In this document: positions 1 to 7,323 of the stretch, piece by piece
How positions within the stretch are numbered: the first letter of the stretch is position 1
Layout: each line of letters opens with the position of its first letter
Origin: Novosphingobium jiangmenense
GTDB taxonomy: Bacteria > Pseudomonadota > Alphaproteobacteria > Sphingomonadales > Sphingomonadaceae
Direction of reading: 5' to 3'
NCBI RefSeq assembly: GCF_015694345.1
Contig: NZ_JADQDC010000001.1
Coordinates: forward strand, 1-64,000
Length of the DNA: 64,000 nucleotides
Translations under genes and position numbers: made by a program
Notes under the pieces: generated by a model
The model's input: the letters and a program-made list of their open reading frames with translations, nothing else
Database searches by the model: none
What the model was told of the DNA's origin: nothing

Positions 1-78
1 ATCCTCATCGCCATCATGCGCAAACTCATCTGCGCTCTCAACGCCATGGTCAAAAACAACCAACCATGGACCGCATAA
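1..78 (+). mobile_element. 3' end of an IS110-family transposase gene (partial)
   Basis: Frame 1 is open from the window edge and reads ILIAIMRKLICALNAMVKNN then QPWTA and a TAA stop at 76-78. A closing stretch of the form (A/I)MRKL...LNA...(N/D)xxPW is typical of the C-terminus of IS110/IS116 (Transposase_20) transposases. Only about 25 codons are visible, so the catalytic DEDD domain cannot be checked and the element may be intact or decayed upstream. IS110 elements usually lack terminal inverted repeats, which agrees with no obvious IS end here. Confidence 0.6.
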
Positions 79-108
79 CAAGACGGTTGCTCCCCATTTG
101 CACCTGCG

Positions 109-155
109 GTGAAAATGGGGAGGATTTTGAAGGAGTTGATCCTCCCCATTTTCAC
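109..155. repeat. Perfect 17-bp inverted repeat, possible terminator or repeat element
   Basis: Arms at 109-125 and 139-155 are perfect reverse complements separated by 13 bases. A third partial copy of the arm (CTCCCCATTT) lies just upstream near 90-100, so alternative hairpins can form. It lies between the transposase tail and the 3' end of the GMC gene on the other strand. It could terminate transcription from both sides or be a dispersed intergenic palindrome. Confidence 0.6.
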
Positions 156-207
156 GAAGCACAAAGGGGGAGGGGGCATTTGCGTCAGCGAATGACGGAG
201 GGGCTTG

Positions 208-1827
208 TTACCGCCCATCCTCCAGGATCATCTCCGCCGCGCGTTCTGCCACGGCCATGGCGGGGCCGTTGGTGTTGCCGGAGACGGGGGTGGGCATGAT
301 CGAGCAGTCGACGACGCGCAGGGACCCGATGCCGTGGACGCGGGTGCGGGCGTCGGTGACGGAAGTGGCCGGGTCGGTGCCCATGGCGCAGGTGCCGGTG
401 CCGTGGAGGCCGACTTCGACCATCTTGGCGAGTTCGGCGAGGATCGCGGCTTCGTCCTGCACGTCAGGGCCGGGCATGCGTTCGGTGCCGATGTAGGGCT
501 TGAGCGGCTCCGAATTGGCGATGGCGCGGAACAGGCGGAAGAGTTCGAGGCTCTTGGCCTTGTCCGAGGGGTCGGTCCAGAGCGCGGCGTCGGCCACCGG
601 GGCATCGCGGAAGTTTGGCGAGACGAGGCGGATCGAGCCGCGGCTCTTGGGGCGCAGGTGGTAGCCGGAGAAGGTCAGGCCGGGATTGGGCGTGAGCGGG
701 CTGCCGGGCTTTGAGGCCATCTCGTTGACCGTGCGCATGGCGAAGGGGGCGGCGGCGACCTGAAGGTCGGGCCAGTCCTTGTCCGTGCCCTCGCTGGCGT
801 AGAGGCCGGTCAGCGGCATGCCGACGCGGGCGAGGTGGCCGGTGCCGGTGAGGAAGTACTGCAGCGCATTGCGATAGAGCCGCCAACCGAAGAATTCGCG
901 GTTGGTGCCGGGGTGGTTGGTGAGGTCGAACGAGACGCCGAACTTGCTGTGATCGGACAGGTTCTGGCCGACGCGGGCGAGATCCTTGACCACCGGGATG
1001 CCGAGTTCCTGCAGCACGGCGCCGGGGCCGACGCCGGAAAGCTGGAGCAGGTGGGGCGAGCCGTAGACGCCGGCCGAGAGGATGACTTCCTTCGTGGCGG
1101 TGTGGATGCGCTCCTGCCCGTGGGCGTGGGCGACGACGCCGGTGGCGCGGCCCTGCTCGATCACCACGCGCGAAACCGCGGTGTGCTGGGCGATGGTGAG
1201 GTTGTGGCGACCAAGGATCGGCATGACGAAAGCCTTGTACGAGCTTTCGCGCACGCCCTTGCGATCGACGGTATACTGGCTGCGGCCGACGCCCTGCTTG
1301 CCCGGCGTGGTGATGTCATCGAGCCAGGGCATCCCCTGCGCTTCAAAGCCGGCGGCAAGCGCATCGAGCACGGGCGACTGGTAGGTGGAGGCAGTGACCT
1401 GCAGTTCGCCACCGCGGCCGCGGCCCGGGTGGGCGCCGGGTTCGCGGTAGTCCTCGAACTTGGCGTAGCAGCGGGCGATGTCGTTCCAGCCCCAGCCGGC
1501 GAGGCCCTGTTCGGTCCAGCTGTCGAAATCCTTGGGCATGCCGGTGAGATACCAGGTGCCGTTGATGGCCGACGAGCCGCCCATGCCGCGGCCATAGGTG
1601 TGGATGCCGCCGCGCATGCCTTCGCGCGGGGCGGTGGGGAAGACGCGGAAGTAATCGGGGTTGCCCATCATCTTGATGAAGCCGCCGGCCATCTTGATGA
1701 AGGGGTGCTGGTTGTCGCCGCCGTCCTCGATCAGCAGGACGCGGTTTGCCGGATTGGCGCTGAGGCGGTTGGCGAGCACGCAGCCTGCCGAGCCTGCACC
1801 GACGATGATGTAATCGAATTCCGCCAT
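208..1827 (-). CDS. GMC-family FAD-dependent oxidoreductase
   Basis: 539 aa, the usual length for choline dehydrogenase/alcohol oxidase-type GMC enzymes, which oxidise alcohol groups using FAD. The N-terminal dinucleotide-binding motif GAGSAG is at residues 10-15. The GMC signature region GRGMGGSSAINGT follows, and the C-terminal active-site histidine is visible at H475 (HGTGTCAMG) with an Asn pair in SGNTNGP about 43-45 residues later. The start is the ATG at 1827 with AAGAGGG just upstream; the reading frame extends 20 codons further without a ribosome site. It is divergent from a DUF6379/TIM-barrel pair that resembles a 3-keto-glycoside-cleaving enzyme. In the known carminic-acid C-glycoside system a GMC flavoprotein performs the sugar C3 oxidation, so that role is plausible here but inferred. 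No signal peptide is seen. Confidence 0.88.
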   Translation of the reverse strand: MAEFDYIIVGAGSAGCVLANRLSANPANRVLLIEDGGDNQHPFIKMAGGFIKMMGNPDYFRVFPTAPREGMRGGIHTYGRGMGGSSAINGTWYLTGMPKDFDSWTEQGLAGWGWNDIARCYAKFEDYREPGAHPGRGRGGELQVTASTYQSPVLDALAAGFEAQGMPWLDDITTPGKQGVGRSQYTVDRKGVRESSYKAFVMPILGRHNLTIAQHTAVSRVVIEQGRATGVVAHAHGQERIHTATKEVILSAGVYGSPHLLQLSGVGPGAVLQELGIPVVKDLARVGQNLSDHSKFGVSFDLTNHPGTNREFFGWRLYRNALQYFLTGTGHLARVGMPLTGLYASEGTDKDWPDLQVAAAPFAMRTVNEMASKPGSPLTPNPGLTFSGYHLRPKSRGSIRLVSPNFRDAPVADAALWTDPSDKAKSLELFRLFRAIANSEPLKPYIGTERMPGPDVQDEAAILAELAKMVEVGLHGTGTCAMGTDPATSVTDARTRVHGIGSLRVVDCSIMPTPVSGNTNGPAMAVAERAAEMILEDGR

Positions 1828-1859
1828 GACCCTCTTGGCACCCGTCCTGAAATTAGAAT

Positions 1860-1873
1860 AGAACTGAAGTTCT
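1860..1873. promoter_or_regulatory. Operator-like dyad, AGAAC-N4-GTTCT
   Basis: Perfect 5-bp arms around TGAA, 33-46 bases upstream of the GMC start codon. It matches the AGAA-N6-TTCT core of the dyads at 1914, 12964 and 15683. It would lie in the 5' leader or near the promoter of the GMC gene. On the minus strand a perfect TTGACA box (complement of 1902-1907) lies upstream, with a GATAAA candidate -10 at a long 19-base spacing. Confidence 0.45.
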
Positions 1874-1891
1874 CTTTTTATCTGCACAGGC

Positions 1892-1933
1892 CTTGACCGT
1901 GTGTCAAGCGACGATTAGAAGACAAATTCTAAT
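1892..1933 (+). promoter_or_regulatory. Promoter and operator for the DUF6379/TIM-barrel operon
   Basis: CTTGAC-N5-GTCAAG (1892-1908) supplies a TTGAC(C) -35 box on the plus strand and TTGACA on the minus strand. It is followed by a perfect dyad with 7-bp arms, ATTAGAA-N6-TTCTAAT (1914-1933), covering the expected -10 and start region of the plus-strand promoter. That placement is typical of a repressor site. The same dyad recurs at other promoters of this locus. Confidence 0.6.
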
Positions 1934-1949
1934 TATCGGGAGAGCGAAC

Positions 1950-2336
1950 GTGCTGCCAGTGGAACGGGTGATCGGGGAAGAAGGGCTTGCCGCTACGGCG
2001 GGCGGGCTGAAGCTGGCGATGCGCCTGCCGTGGTATCGCTCGCTGCCGTTTTCGGTGGTCGAGGTGGGGCCGCTGTCGATCGACGGTGAAGCTGTGGATC
2101 TTTCGGACGCGCTGATCGAATACAATGGCGAGCAATGGCCGCTGTCCCAGAACGGCGAGAAGGTCGACACCTTCTGGTTCATCCGCGATTCGGCGTTCCT
2201 GGTGCTGCCTTCGCTCAAGGCGGACGCGGGTTCTGCGCATGAGGTGTCGCTGAACCTGTTCATCAGCCCACCCTACATTCCGGGAATGCGGCGGACCAAT
2301 CCGCAGACCTCCACCCTGATCGTCGAAGCTGCCTGA
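1950..2336 (+). CDS. DUF6379 protein, C-glycoside deglycosidase beta-subunit-like
   Basis: 128 aa from a GTG start at 1950, chosen because GGGAGAG lies 6-7 bases upstream; the open frame extends 19 codons further without a ribosome site. It resembles the small beta subunit of C-glycoside deglycosidases (DUF6379): a short all-beta protein with a conserved N-terminal PWYRSLPFS(V/C)VE stretch and an NLFISPPYIP-like motif near the C-terminus. In characterised systems the beta subunit pairs with a TIM-barrel alpha subunit and together they cleave 3-keto-C-glycosides, or related 3-keto-glycosides, by elimination. The alpha-subunit-like gene begins 15 bases downstream, so the two are almost certainly co-expressed. 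Substrate cannot be read from sequence. Confidence 0.8.
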   Translation: MLPVERVIGEEGLAATAGGLKLAMRLPWYRSLPFSVVEVGPLSIDGEAVDLSDALIEYNGEQWPLSQNGEKVDTFWFIRDSAFLVLPSLKADAGSAHEVSLNLFISPPYIPGMRRTNPQTSTLIVEAA

Positions 2337-2351
2337 GAGAGGACCGGCATT

Positions 2352-3350
2352 ATGACCACGACCGCAACCGGCCCCCAGACGGGCGTCACGCTCTATTCCT
2401 TCACCAACGAGTTCCTGACCCGCCAGTTCGAACTCGACACGCTGATGGCCGAAGTCGCCAAGCGCGGGCTGGGTCCGAACATCGAGATCATCGGCTTCCA
2501 GAACTTCCGCGAGTTTCCGGACGTTTCGGACAGGTTCGCCGACGAGTTCAAGCAGATGCTGGCCGATACCGGACTCAACCCGGTGTCGTGCGCGATCAAT
2601 TCCGACCGCTTCCTCAAGCCGGGGGCGCAGCCGATCGAGGATGCCGCGCTGGTCGAATACCACAAGCGCCAGCTGCGCAGCGCCAAGAAGCTGGGCTTCA
2701 GCCTGGTGCGCTACCAGTTCGCGCTGCCGGTGCACCTGCTGCCGGAAATCGCGCCCTATGCCGAGGAGCTGGACATCCGCATGGGCGTGGAAGTCCACGC
2801 GCCGATGTGGGCCGGGCACCCCGCCGTGCAGGCCTATGGCGAGATGTACGACAAGCTGAACACGCCCTACCTTGGCTGGATTCCCGACTTCGGCGGCACG
2901 GCGAGCCGGATTCCGGAATCGATGCTCGATGCTGCAAGGGCCAAGGGCGCGAAGGAAGACCTGCTCGACAAGCTCAAGGAAGTCTGGCTGGAAGACGGGA
3001 TGAGCCACGAGAAGGCCGGACGCCTGCGCGAATGGGCCGCGCCCAAGGGCCACAGCCCGCTGGAAATCCAGGCGGCCTGCCTTGCCTTCTTCATCCTTTC
3101 GAACCACGATCCCAAGTCCTGGGCCGCGCTGGTCGATCGCACCATCCACATCCACGGCAAGTTCTATGGCGTGAGCGAGGATCTGGTCGAGGAAGCGATC
3201 GATTACGACACGATCCTGCCGCTGTTCAAGGATGGCGGGTTCACCGGGACGATGGTCTCCGAGTGGGAAGGCCATGCCTATGACATGCGCGATGCCTTCG
3301 AGCAGGTCCGCCGCCACCAGGCGATGGCCCGCCGCATCTGGGGTTCGTGA
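2352..3350 (+). CDS. Sugar phosphate isomerase/epimerase-type TIM barrel, C-glycoside deglycosidase alpha-subunit-like
   Basis: 332 aa. It opens GVTLYSFTNE and carries the features of deglycosidase alpha subunits: E147 in GVEVH with H149 beside it, D179 in IPDFGG, H268 in IHIHGK and E304 in SEWEGH. These fit the E-D-H-E metal site and neighbouring base of the family. At about 330 aa it is longer than the 260-aa hydroxypyruvate isomerases nearby, as expected for this group. The preceding gene encodes the matching beta-like subunit, 15 bases away, and the next gene starts 3 bases after the stop. Likely reaction: metal-dependent elimination of the aglycone from a 3-keto-sugar. Whether the bond is C-C or C-O is unknown. 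Confidence 0.8.
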   Translation: MTTTATGPQTGVTLYSFTNEFLTRQFELDTLMAEVAKRGLGPNIEIIGFQNFREFPDVSDRFADEFKQMLADTGLNPVSCAINSDRFLKPGAQPIEDAALVEYHKRQLRSAKKLGFSLVRYQFALPVHLLPEIAPYAEELDIRMGVEVHAPMWAGHPAVQAYGEMYDKLNTPYLGWIPDFGGTASRIPESMLDAARAKGAKEDLLDKLKEVWLEDGMSHEKAGRLREWAAPKGHSPLEIQAACLAFFILSNHDPKSWAALVDRTIHIHGKFYGVSEDLVEEAIDYDTILPLFKDGGFTGTMVSEWEGHAYDMRDAFEQVRRHQAMARRIWGS

Positions 3351-3353
3351 GCC

Positions 3354-4124
3354 ATGGCATTCGAACTCTCCGTAAACCTTGAATACGGCTTCACCGAAGC
3401 GGGCGAGAAGATCGAGGACCGCATTGCTGCTGCGGCGGCAGCGGGCTTCCGCAAGGTCGAGCTGTTCCTGCTGAAGGGGCGCGATCTGGGGGCGATCAAG
3501 GCGGCGCTCGATACGCACGGCGTGGAGCTGATCAGCACGGTTGCGGACTATGTGACGCAGCTGGTCGATCCCGCCACGCACGAGGGCTTTGTCGAGACCT
3601 TCCGCGAGGCGGCGACGGCGGCGAAGTCGCTGGGCTGTTCGAACGTGGTGGTCACCTCGGGGCGCGGCGTGCCGTGGCTGAAGCGGCCGGTGCAGCTGGC
3701 GATCTTCGCCGATGCCCTGCGCAAGCTGCTGCCGGTGGCCGAGGAGCTGGACGTGACGATCCTGCTGGAATCGGCGAACACCCGCTTCGACCATCCCGGT
3801 GTGCTGTGTTCGACCACGCAGGACAGCGTGGTGGTGGCCGACATGGTCGACCACCGCCGCGTCAAGGTGCTCTACGACCTCTACCACTCGGTGGTCGAGG
3901 GCGAGGACCCGGAAAGCGCGCTGAAGGCGGCGATGCACCAGGTGGTGCACGTGCAGGTGGCCGATGCGCCGGGGCGGGGCGAGCCGGGCAGCGGCAACAT
4001 CGACTGGCCGGGCGCGCTCGCCCTGTTTGAGCGGCTGGGCTACAAGGGCACGGTCGGGCTGGAACTCCTGCCGACCAAGCCCTCGGCCGAGGCGTTCACG
4101 TACATTCAGGGGCTGTGCGGCTGA
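3354..4124 (+). CDS. Hydroxypyruvate isomerase-like TIM barrel
   Basis: 256 aa, normal for Hyi/xylose-isomerase-like barrels. Motifs include ILLESAN (metal glutamate), YDLYHS, and HVQVADAPGRGEPGSG followed by IDW, the typical Hyi region, with a late glutamate in GLELLP. It follows the alpha-subunit-like gene by 3 bases and is the third gene of the operon. Inference: it isomerises the keto sugar or short hydroxy-keto fragment released by the upstream enzymes. A paralogue with the same closing motif lies at 12115-12891. The final 19 bases overlap the convergent GFA-family gene. Confidence 0.8.
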   Translation: MAFELSVNLEYGFTEAGEKIEDRIAAAAAAGFRKVELFLLKGRDLGAIKAALDTHGVELISTVADYVTQLVDPATHEGFVETFREAATAAKSLGCSNVVVTSGRGVPWLKRPVQLAIFADALRKLLPVAEELDVTILLESANTRFDHPGVLCSTTQDSVVVADMVDHRRVKVLYDLYHSVVEGEDPESALKAAMHQVVHVQVADAPGRGEPGSGNIDWPGALALFERLGYKGTVGLELLPTKPSAEAFTYIQGLCG

Positions 4125-4534
4125 TCGCCTGACCCGATGATCACGCTTTCCCGCAGGTAGCCGAACGGGCCTTCACCGGCCCAGGCGGCGCCGTCGGGAA
4201 AGCGCATTTCCACGCCGGTGAGCGCGGCCTCGTCGGCCAGCGCCATGTTGACGCCGACCATGGTGTTGCCGTGCAGCGCGATTGTCGATGGCGTCAGCAC
4301 GAAATGGGTGGTGCTGCCGCACACCGGGCAGAAACGGATCTCAGCCCCCGCGCCGGGCTTGTCAGCGCGGACATAGCCGGTGGTGGGGCCGGTAATCGCC
4401 ACTTCGTCGGGCGCCAGATAGGCCCATTGCGCGCCCGATTTGCGACAGAGCGAGCAGTTGCAGGCGTGGATGAACGCGGGCGTGGTTGCGATGCGAAGGG
4501 CGACTTGGCCGCAGTGGCAGGAGAGTTCCGTCAT
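4106..4534 (-). CDS. GFA (glutathione-dependent formaldehyde-activating-like) family zinc protein
   Basis: 142 aa from the ATG at 4534. It has the CENP-V/GFA fold zinc ligands: CHCG near residues 6-9, CNCSLC near residues 26-31, and CPVC near the middle. The family includes the S-hydroxymethylglutathione synthase Gfa, but most members are uncharacterised and the catalytic role is doubtful. The longer open frame upstream has no homologous sequence and crosses tspO. It overlaps the end of the Hyi-like gene by 19 bases on the opposite strand, and is divergent from tspO. Confidence 0.85.
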   Translation of the reverse strand: MTELSCHCGQVALRIATTPAFIHACNCSLCRKSGAQWAYLAPDEVAITGPTTGYVRADKPGAGAEIRFCPVCGSTTHFVLTPSTIALHGNTMVGVNMALADEAALTGVEMRFPDGAAWAGEGPFGYLRESVIIGSGDQPHSP

Positions 4535-4682
4535 TTCAGCGCTATAGCAGAAGCGGATCGCTGCGCCCAAGCTGCCTGGAGAGGGCTTCCTGACAGTGCG
4601 CCTCGGCGCGAATCGGGCACAGTCCGGGCCGCGTGCGAAATCGTCGGTTGTCGGGCTTCTGCTTAAGGCGCATGGGCTTGTG

Positions 4683-5183
4683 ATGCCTGAAACACATGTA
4701 ATCGTCGCAATAGGTTGGGCCGTGGTGCTGGGCGGGCTTGGCGGGGTGCTGACCAAGATCGGCGCGTGGTATCGCGAATTGCGCAAGCCGCCGTGGCAGC
4801 CGCCGGACTGGCTGTTCGGCCCGGCGTGGACGGTGATCCTCGGCCTTGCCGCGTGGGCGATGGTGCTGGCGTGGGAAGGCGCGGGCGATGACTGGGGGCG
4901 GCGCATGATCGTGATGCTCTATGCCGCCAATTTCGTGTTCCACTTCCTGTGGTCGCCGCTGTTCTTCACGTTGAAGCGGCCGGACTGGGCGCTGGTGGAG
5001 GTGGTGCCGCTGTGGATATCGGTGCTGGCGCTGTGCGTGATGCTGCGGCCCTTTTCGGTCCTCGCGAGCTGGCTGATCGTGCCCTACCTTGCCTGGGTGA
5101 GCTTTGCCGCTTGCCTGAACCTGGCGATCGTGCGGCTCAACGGTCCGTTCGGCAAGCGTGAGAGAAATCTTCGCGACGTGTGA
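4683..5183 (+). CDS. tspO: TspO/MBR-family tryptophan-rich membrane protein
   Basis: 166 aa with five predicted membrane segments and the family hallmark WYRELRKPPWQPPDWLFGPA followed by WT near residues 30-52. TspO proteins bind tetrapyrroles and sterol-like ligands and, in alphaproteobacteria, modulate pigment gene expression. The start at 4683 is chosen because family members begin directly before the first membrane helix; the 29 codons upstream look like non-coding leader. A strong intrinsic terminator follows at 5268. Confidence 0.88.
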   Translation: MPETHVIVAIGWAVVLGGLGGVLTKIGAWYRELRKPPWQPPDWLFGPAWTVILGLAAWAMVLAWEGAGDDWGRRMIVMLYAANFVFHFLWSPLFFTLKRPDWALVEVVPLWISVLALCVMLRPFSVLASWLIVPYLAWVSFAACLNLAIVRLNGPFGKRERNLRDV

Positions 5184-5267
5184 ATTGCCGCACATTTTTC
5201 TGCGACGAACCGAGCTAATCGGGCTTTGCGACCCGAAGGGCTCTGCCAGTCAGAGTTCCTGAACTTC

Positions 5268-5307
5268 AAGGGGACGGTTCGAGCATTCGGGCCGTCCCCC
5301 TTTTTTT
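5268..5307 (+). terminator. Rho-independent terminator after tspO
   Basis: A GC-rich stem (AAGGGGACGG at 5268-5277 paired with CCGTCCCCCTT at 5292-5302) with a 14-base loop is followed by an unbroken T tract at 5301-5307. Confidence 0.85.
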
Positions 5308-5352
5308 GGCCGCCTTCCTTGTTTGCCGACTGCTGGATTCGCAAACGCGCTT

Positions 5353-5438
5353 CGTCATTGCGAGCGGAGCGAAGCAATCCAGAGCGTCGTGAACCACGCT
5401 CTGGATTGCTTCGTCGGTTTCACCTCCTCGCAATGACG
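5353..5438. repeat. Imperfect long inverted repeat of the CGTCATTGCGAG type
   Basis: The element starts CGTCATTGCGAG and ends CTCGCAATGACG, with an internal second pairing (AGCAATCCAGAGCG with CGCTCTGGATTGCT). This is the form of dispersed palindromic intergenic elements common in sphingomonads. It sits between the tspO terminator and the 3' end of the DUF1080 gene. The 272-base gap between those genes holds only this and the terminator. Confidence 0.7.
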
Positions 5439-5455
5439 AGCGAGAGGTTCGTTCT

Positions 5456-6310
5456 TCAGTACGAACCCTGCTTGCGGATCAGGGCGATCTCGGCCTCGGT
5501 CAGGTCGCGGATCATCACGTTGCGCATGAACACTTCGGCGGCTTCGAATTCGAGCGCGATGCGCCCTTGGGTGAGCGGCTGGCCGGTGCGGCCTGCCATG
5601 CGGAACAGGCTGTTGACGATGCGGCCGTTGACCATGTGCGCCGCCTGATCGCCGATGGCGACGAGGTCTACCGTGTTCCAGCCATCGATGCGCTCGTAAT
5701 CGCCTGCGTGGCGGTGCCATTGGCGGGCGATGCCGCCGGCGTTGATCGGATCGGCATATGTGGTGGGCAGGCCGGGGAAGTATGTCGGCCAGAGCGGGGT
5801 GCCGCCGAGCAGCGGGCCTTGCAGCGCGCGGGTGTTGACCATGATCGCATCGCCGATGTCGCCTTCCTCGAACTGGAACTCGACGCAATCGGGGAACAAA
5901 CGGTCAAGCTCCGGCCCCATGTGATAGAGCAGGCCGGAGTTGCGGCGCTGCCAGGCGCGCGGGGCGAAGCGGCGCTCGCCGAAACGGAAGTCCATGCGCA
6001 GGTGGTAGTTGCCGTGGAGCGACTTCGTGGCGATGTGGCCGAAGCTGGCCCTGACGCTTCCATTGACGTCAGGGCCGGTGAAGCTTTGGCCGAGCATGTG
6101 CAGCACGCCGCCCTTTTCGATGCGGATGGCATCGTGGGCATCGCGGTTGCCTTCGCCGTCCTGATAGATCGTCCAGCCATCGAGATCGCGGCCGTTGAAC
6201 AGCGGTCGCCATGGTGAGGGGGCGGCAGCGGCGGCGCGGGCTGATGCGGGGAGGGCGGTTGTCGCAGCAGCGGCGGCGAGGCCCTGAAGCATGGTGCGGC
6301 GGCTGGGCAT
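5456..6310 (-). CDS. DUF1080 (3-keto-disaccharide hydrolase-type) protein with Tat signal
   Basis: 284 aa from ATG 6310, with AGGGAGAG upstream. The N-terminus SRRTMLQGLAAAAATTALPA is a Tat signal ending near AR-A. The mature domain begins FNGRDLDGW, the classic opening of DUF1080/PF06439, and has the concanavalin-like strands (RNSGLLYHMG, VEFQFEEGD, WNTVDLVAIG). The family includes periplasmic enzymes that hydrolyse 3-keto-disaccharides or 3-keto-glycosides. In this locus it would be a second way of opening an oxidised sugar, alongside the DUF6379/TIM-barrel pair. Its promoter region is shared with the divergent NTF2-like gene. Confidence 0.85.
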   Translation of the reverse strand: MPSRRTMLQGLAAAAATTALPASARAAAAAPSPWRPLFNGRDLDGWTIYQDGEGNRDAHDAIRIEKGGVLHMLGQSFTGPDVNGSVRASFGHIATKSLHGNYHLRMDFRFGERRFAPRAWQRRNSGLLYHMGPELDRLFPDCVEFQFEEGDIGDAIMVNTRALQGPLLGGTPLWPTYFPGLPTTYADPINAGGIARQWHRHAGDYERIDGWNTVDLVAIGDQAAHMVNGRIVNSLFRMAGRTGQPLTQGRIALEFEAAEVFMRNVMIRDLTEAEIALIRKQGSY

Positions 6311-6341
6311 CGGCGGCTCTCCCTGTCGTTTGATCCTCATT

Positions 6342-6421
6342 ATTAGAATGAAGGTTTCAACTTTTTGCGCGGGCGGTCAAGTGTCGCTTGACCGTTGTTT
6401 TAGAATCACCATACTTATTCT
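6342..6421. promoter_or_regulatory. Divergent promoter/operator region, DUF1080 and NTF2-like genes
   Basis: It contains a perfect 8-bp-arm inverted repeat CGGTCAAG-N5-CTTGACCG (6374-6394), giving TTGACC -35-like boxes on both strands. A left half-site ATTAGAA (6342-6348) has a weaker right half after six bases. A spread pair AGAAT (6402-6406) and ATTCT (6417-6421) brackets CATACT, a candidate -10 for the plus strand. The 12-mer CGGGCGGTCAAG at 6370-6381 is repeated exactly at 12992-13003. Confidence 0.5.
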
Positions 6422-6482
6422 GAAACGGGCTGCGGCGAGCGCGAAGACGCGCCGCGATCGACGACAGCGAAGGGAGATGGAG

Positions 6483-7316
6483 ATGAAGCTCAAGGCGATG
6501 CTGATGGCGGTTGCCGCCGGGTGTGCAGTGACGAGTCCGCTTGCGGCGAAGGAAGACGTTACCGCCGAGATTGCCGCGCTCAAGGCCGAAGTGGCGCAGC
6601 TGCGCGCCACCGCGCAGACCGCGCGTGACCGCGGCGACATCCAGAACCTGTTCTCGCGCTACATGTACCTGCACAATGCCTTCCACGATCCCGAGATCGT
6701 GCCGCTCTGGGCGAAGAAGGGCACGCCGGGGATCCGCGCGCAGTATTCGAACAACGGGGTCTATACCTCGTGGGATTCGATCATGGCCTATCATGCGCAG
6801 CGACCCAATCCGAAGGGCAAGCTGGTGTTCCACTACCTCGCCTCGCCGCTGATCGAGGTGGCCGAGGACGGCAAGACCGCCAAGGCCCTGTTCGTGATGG
6901 CCGGCGTGGAATCGGGCCTGACCGATGTCGAGGCGGCCAAGCAGGCGCCCGAGTTCATGTACGTCAAGGACCTGCTGGTCGATGGCAAGCGCGTGTGGAT
7001 GCACGAGATCATGGTGAAGTACGGCGTCGACTTCATCCGCCAGGACGGCGAATGGAAGATCTGGCACTTCCACTGCTATGAAGTGGCGCGTTCGCCCCAT
7101 GGCGTGGGCTGGATCCCGTTTGCCGCCAAATCGCAGGACAATCCCTTCGCCGACGATCTGATGTACTTCGGCGAGGACGGCAAGCCGGTGCTGATGCCCA
7201 AGCCCGATGCGCCGGTGACCATGCGCAACAATCCCTATCGCACCGACACCGGCCAGACCCTGGATGCGCCGCCGCCGGTGCCCTATCGCACGATCAGCGA
7301 AACCTTCGAATATTGA
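6483..7316 (+). CDS. Exported NTF2-like (SnoaL-type) protein
   Basis: 277 aa. The start at 6483 is preferred over 6477 because AGGGAGA is then 5-6 bases upstream. A Sec signal (MKLKAMLMAVAAGCAVTSPL, cut near LAA-K) is followed by a short coiled-coil-like stretch (EIAALKAEVAQLRA) and an NTF2/SnoaL cone domain opening DIQNLFSRYMYLHN. This family includes ketosteroid-isomerase-like enzymes, dehydratases and non-enzymes. Related proteins often stand beside aromatic or polyketide catabolic genes in sphingomonads. It is 7 bases upstream of the carboxylesterase start, so the two form an operon. Function unknown; isomerase or dehydratase is a guess. Confidence 0.75.
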   Translation: MKLKAMLMAVAAGCAVTSPLAAKEDVTAEIAALKAEVAQLRATAQTARDRGDIQNLFSRYMYLHNAFHDPEIVPLWAKKGTPGIRAQYSNNGVYTSWDSIMAYHAQRPNPKGKLVFHYLASPLIEVAEDGKTAKALFVMAGVESGLTDVEAAKQAPEFMYVKDLLVDGKRVWMHEIMVKYGVDFIRQDGEWKIWHFHCYEVARSPHGVGWIPFAAKSQDNPFADDLMYFGEDGKPVLMPKPDAPVTMRNNPYRTDTGQTLDAPPPVPYRTISETFEY

Positions 7317-7323
7317 GAGCCCC

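Noticed and set aside
1929..3950. 673-codon open frame on the minus strand
   Set aside because: It runs antisense to the DUF6379, alpha-like and Hyi-like genes, is His/Arg-rich without any domain, and is a typical GC-rich shadow frame.
5353..5438. Possible CRISPR repeat
   Set aside because: Only one palindromic unit is present, with no regularly spaced direct repeats or cas genes; no CRISPR array was seen anywhere in the window.
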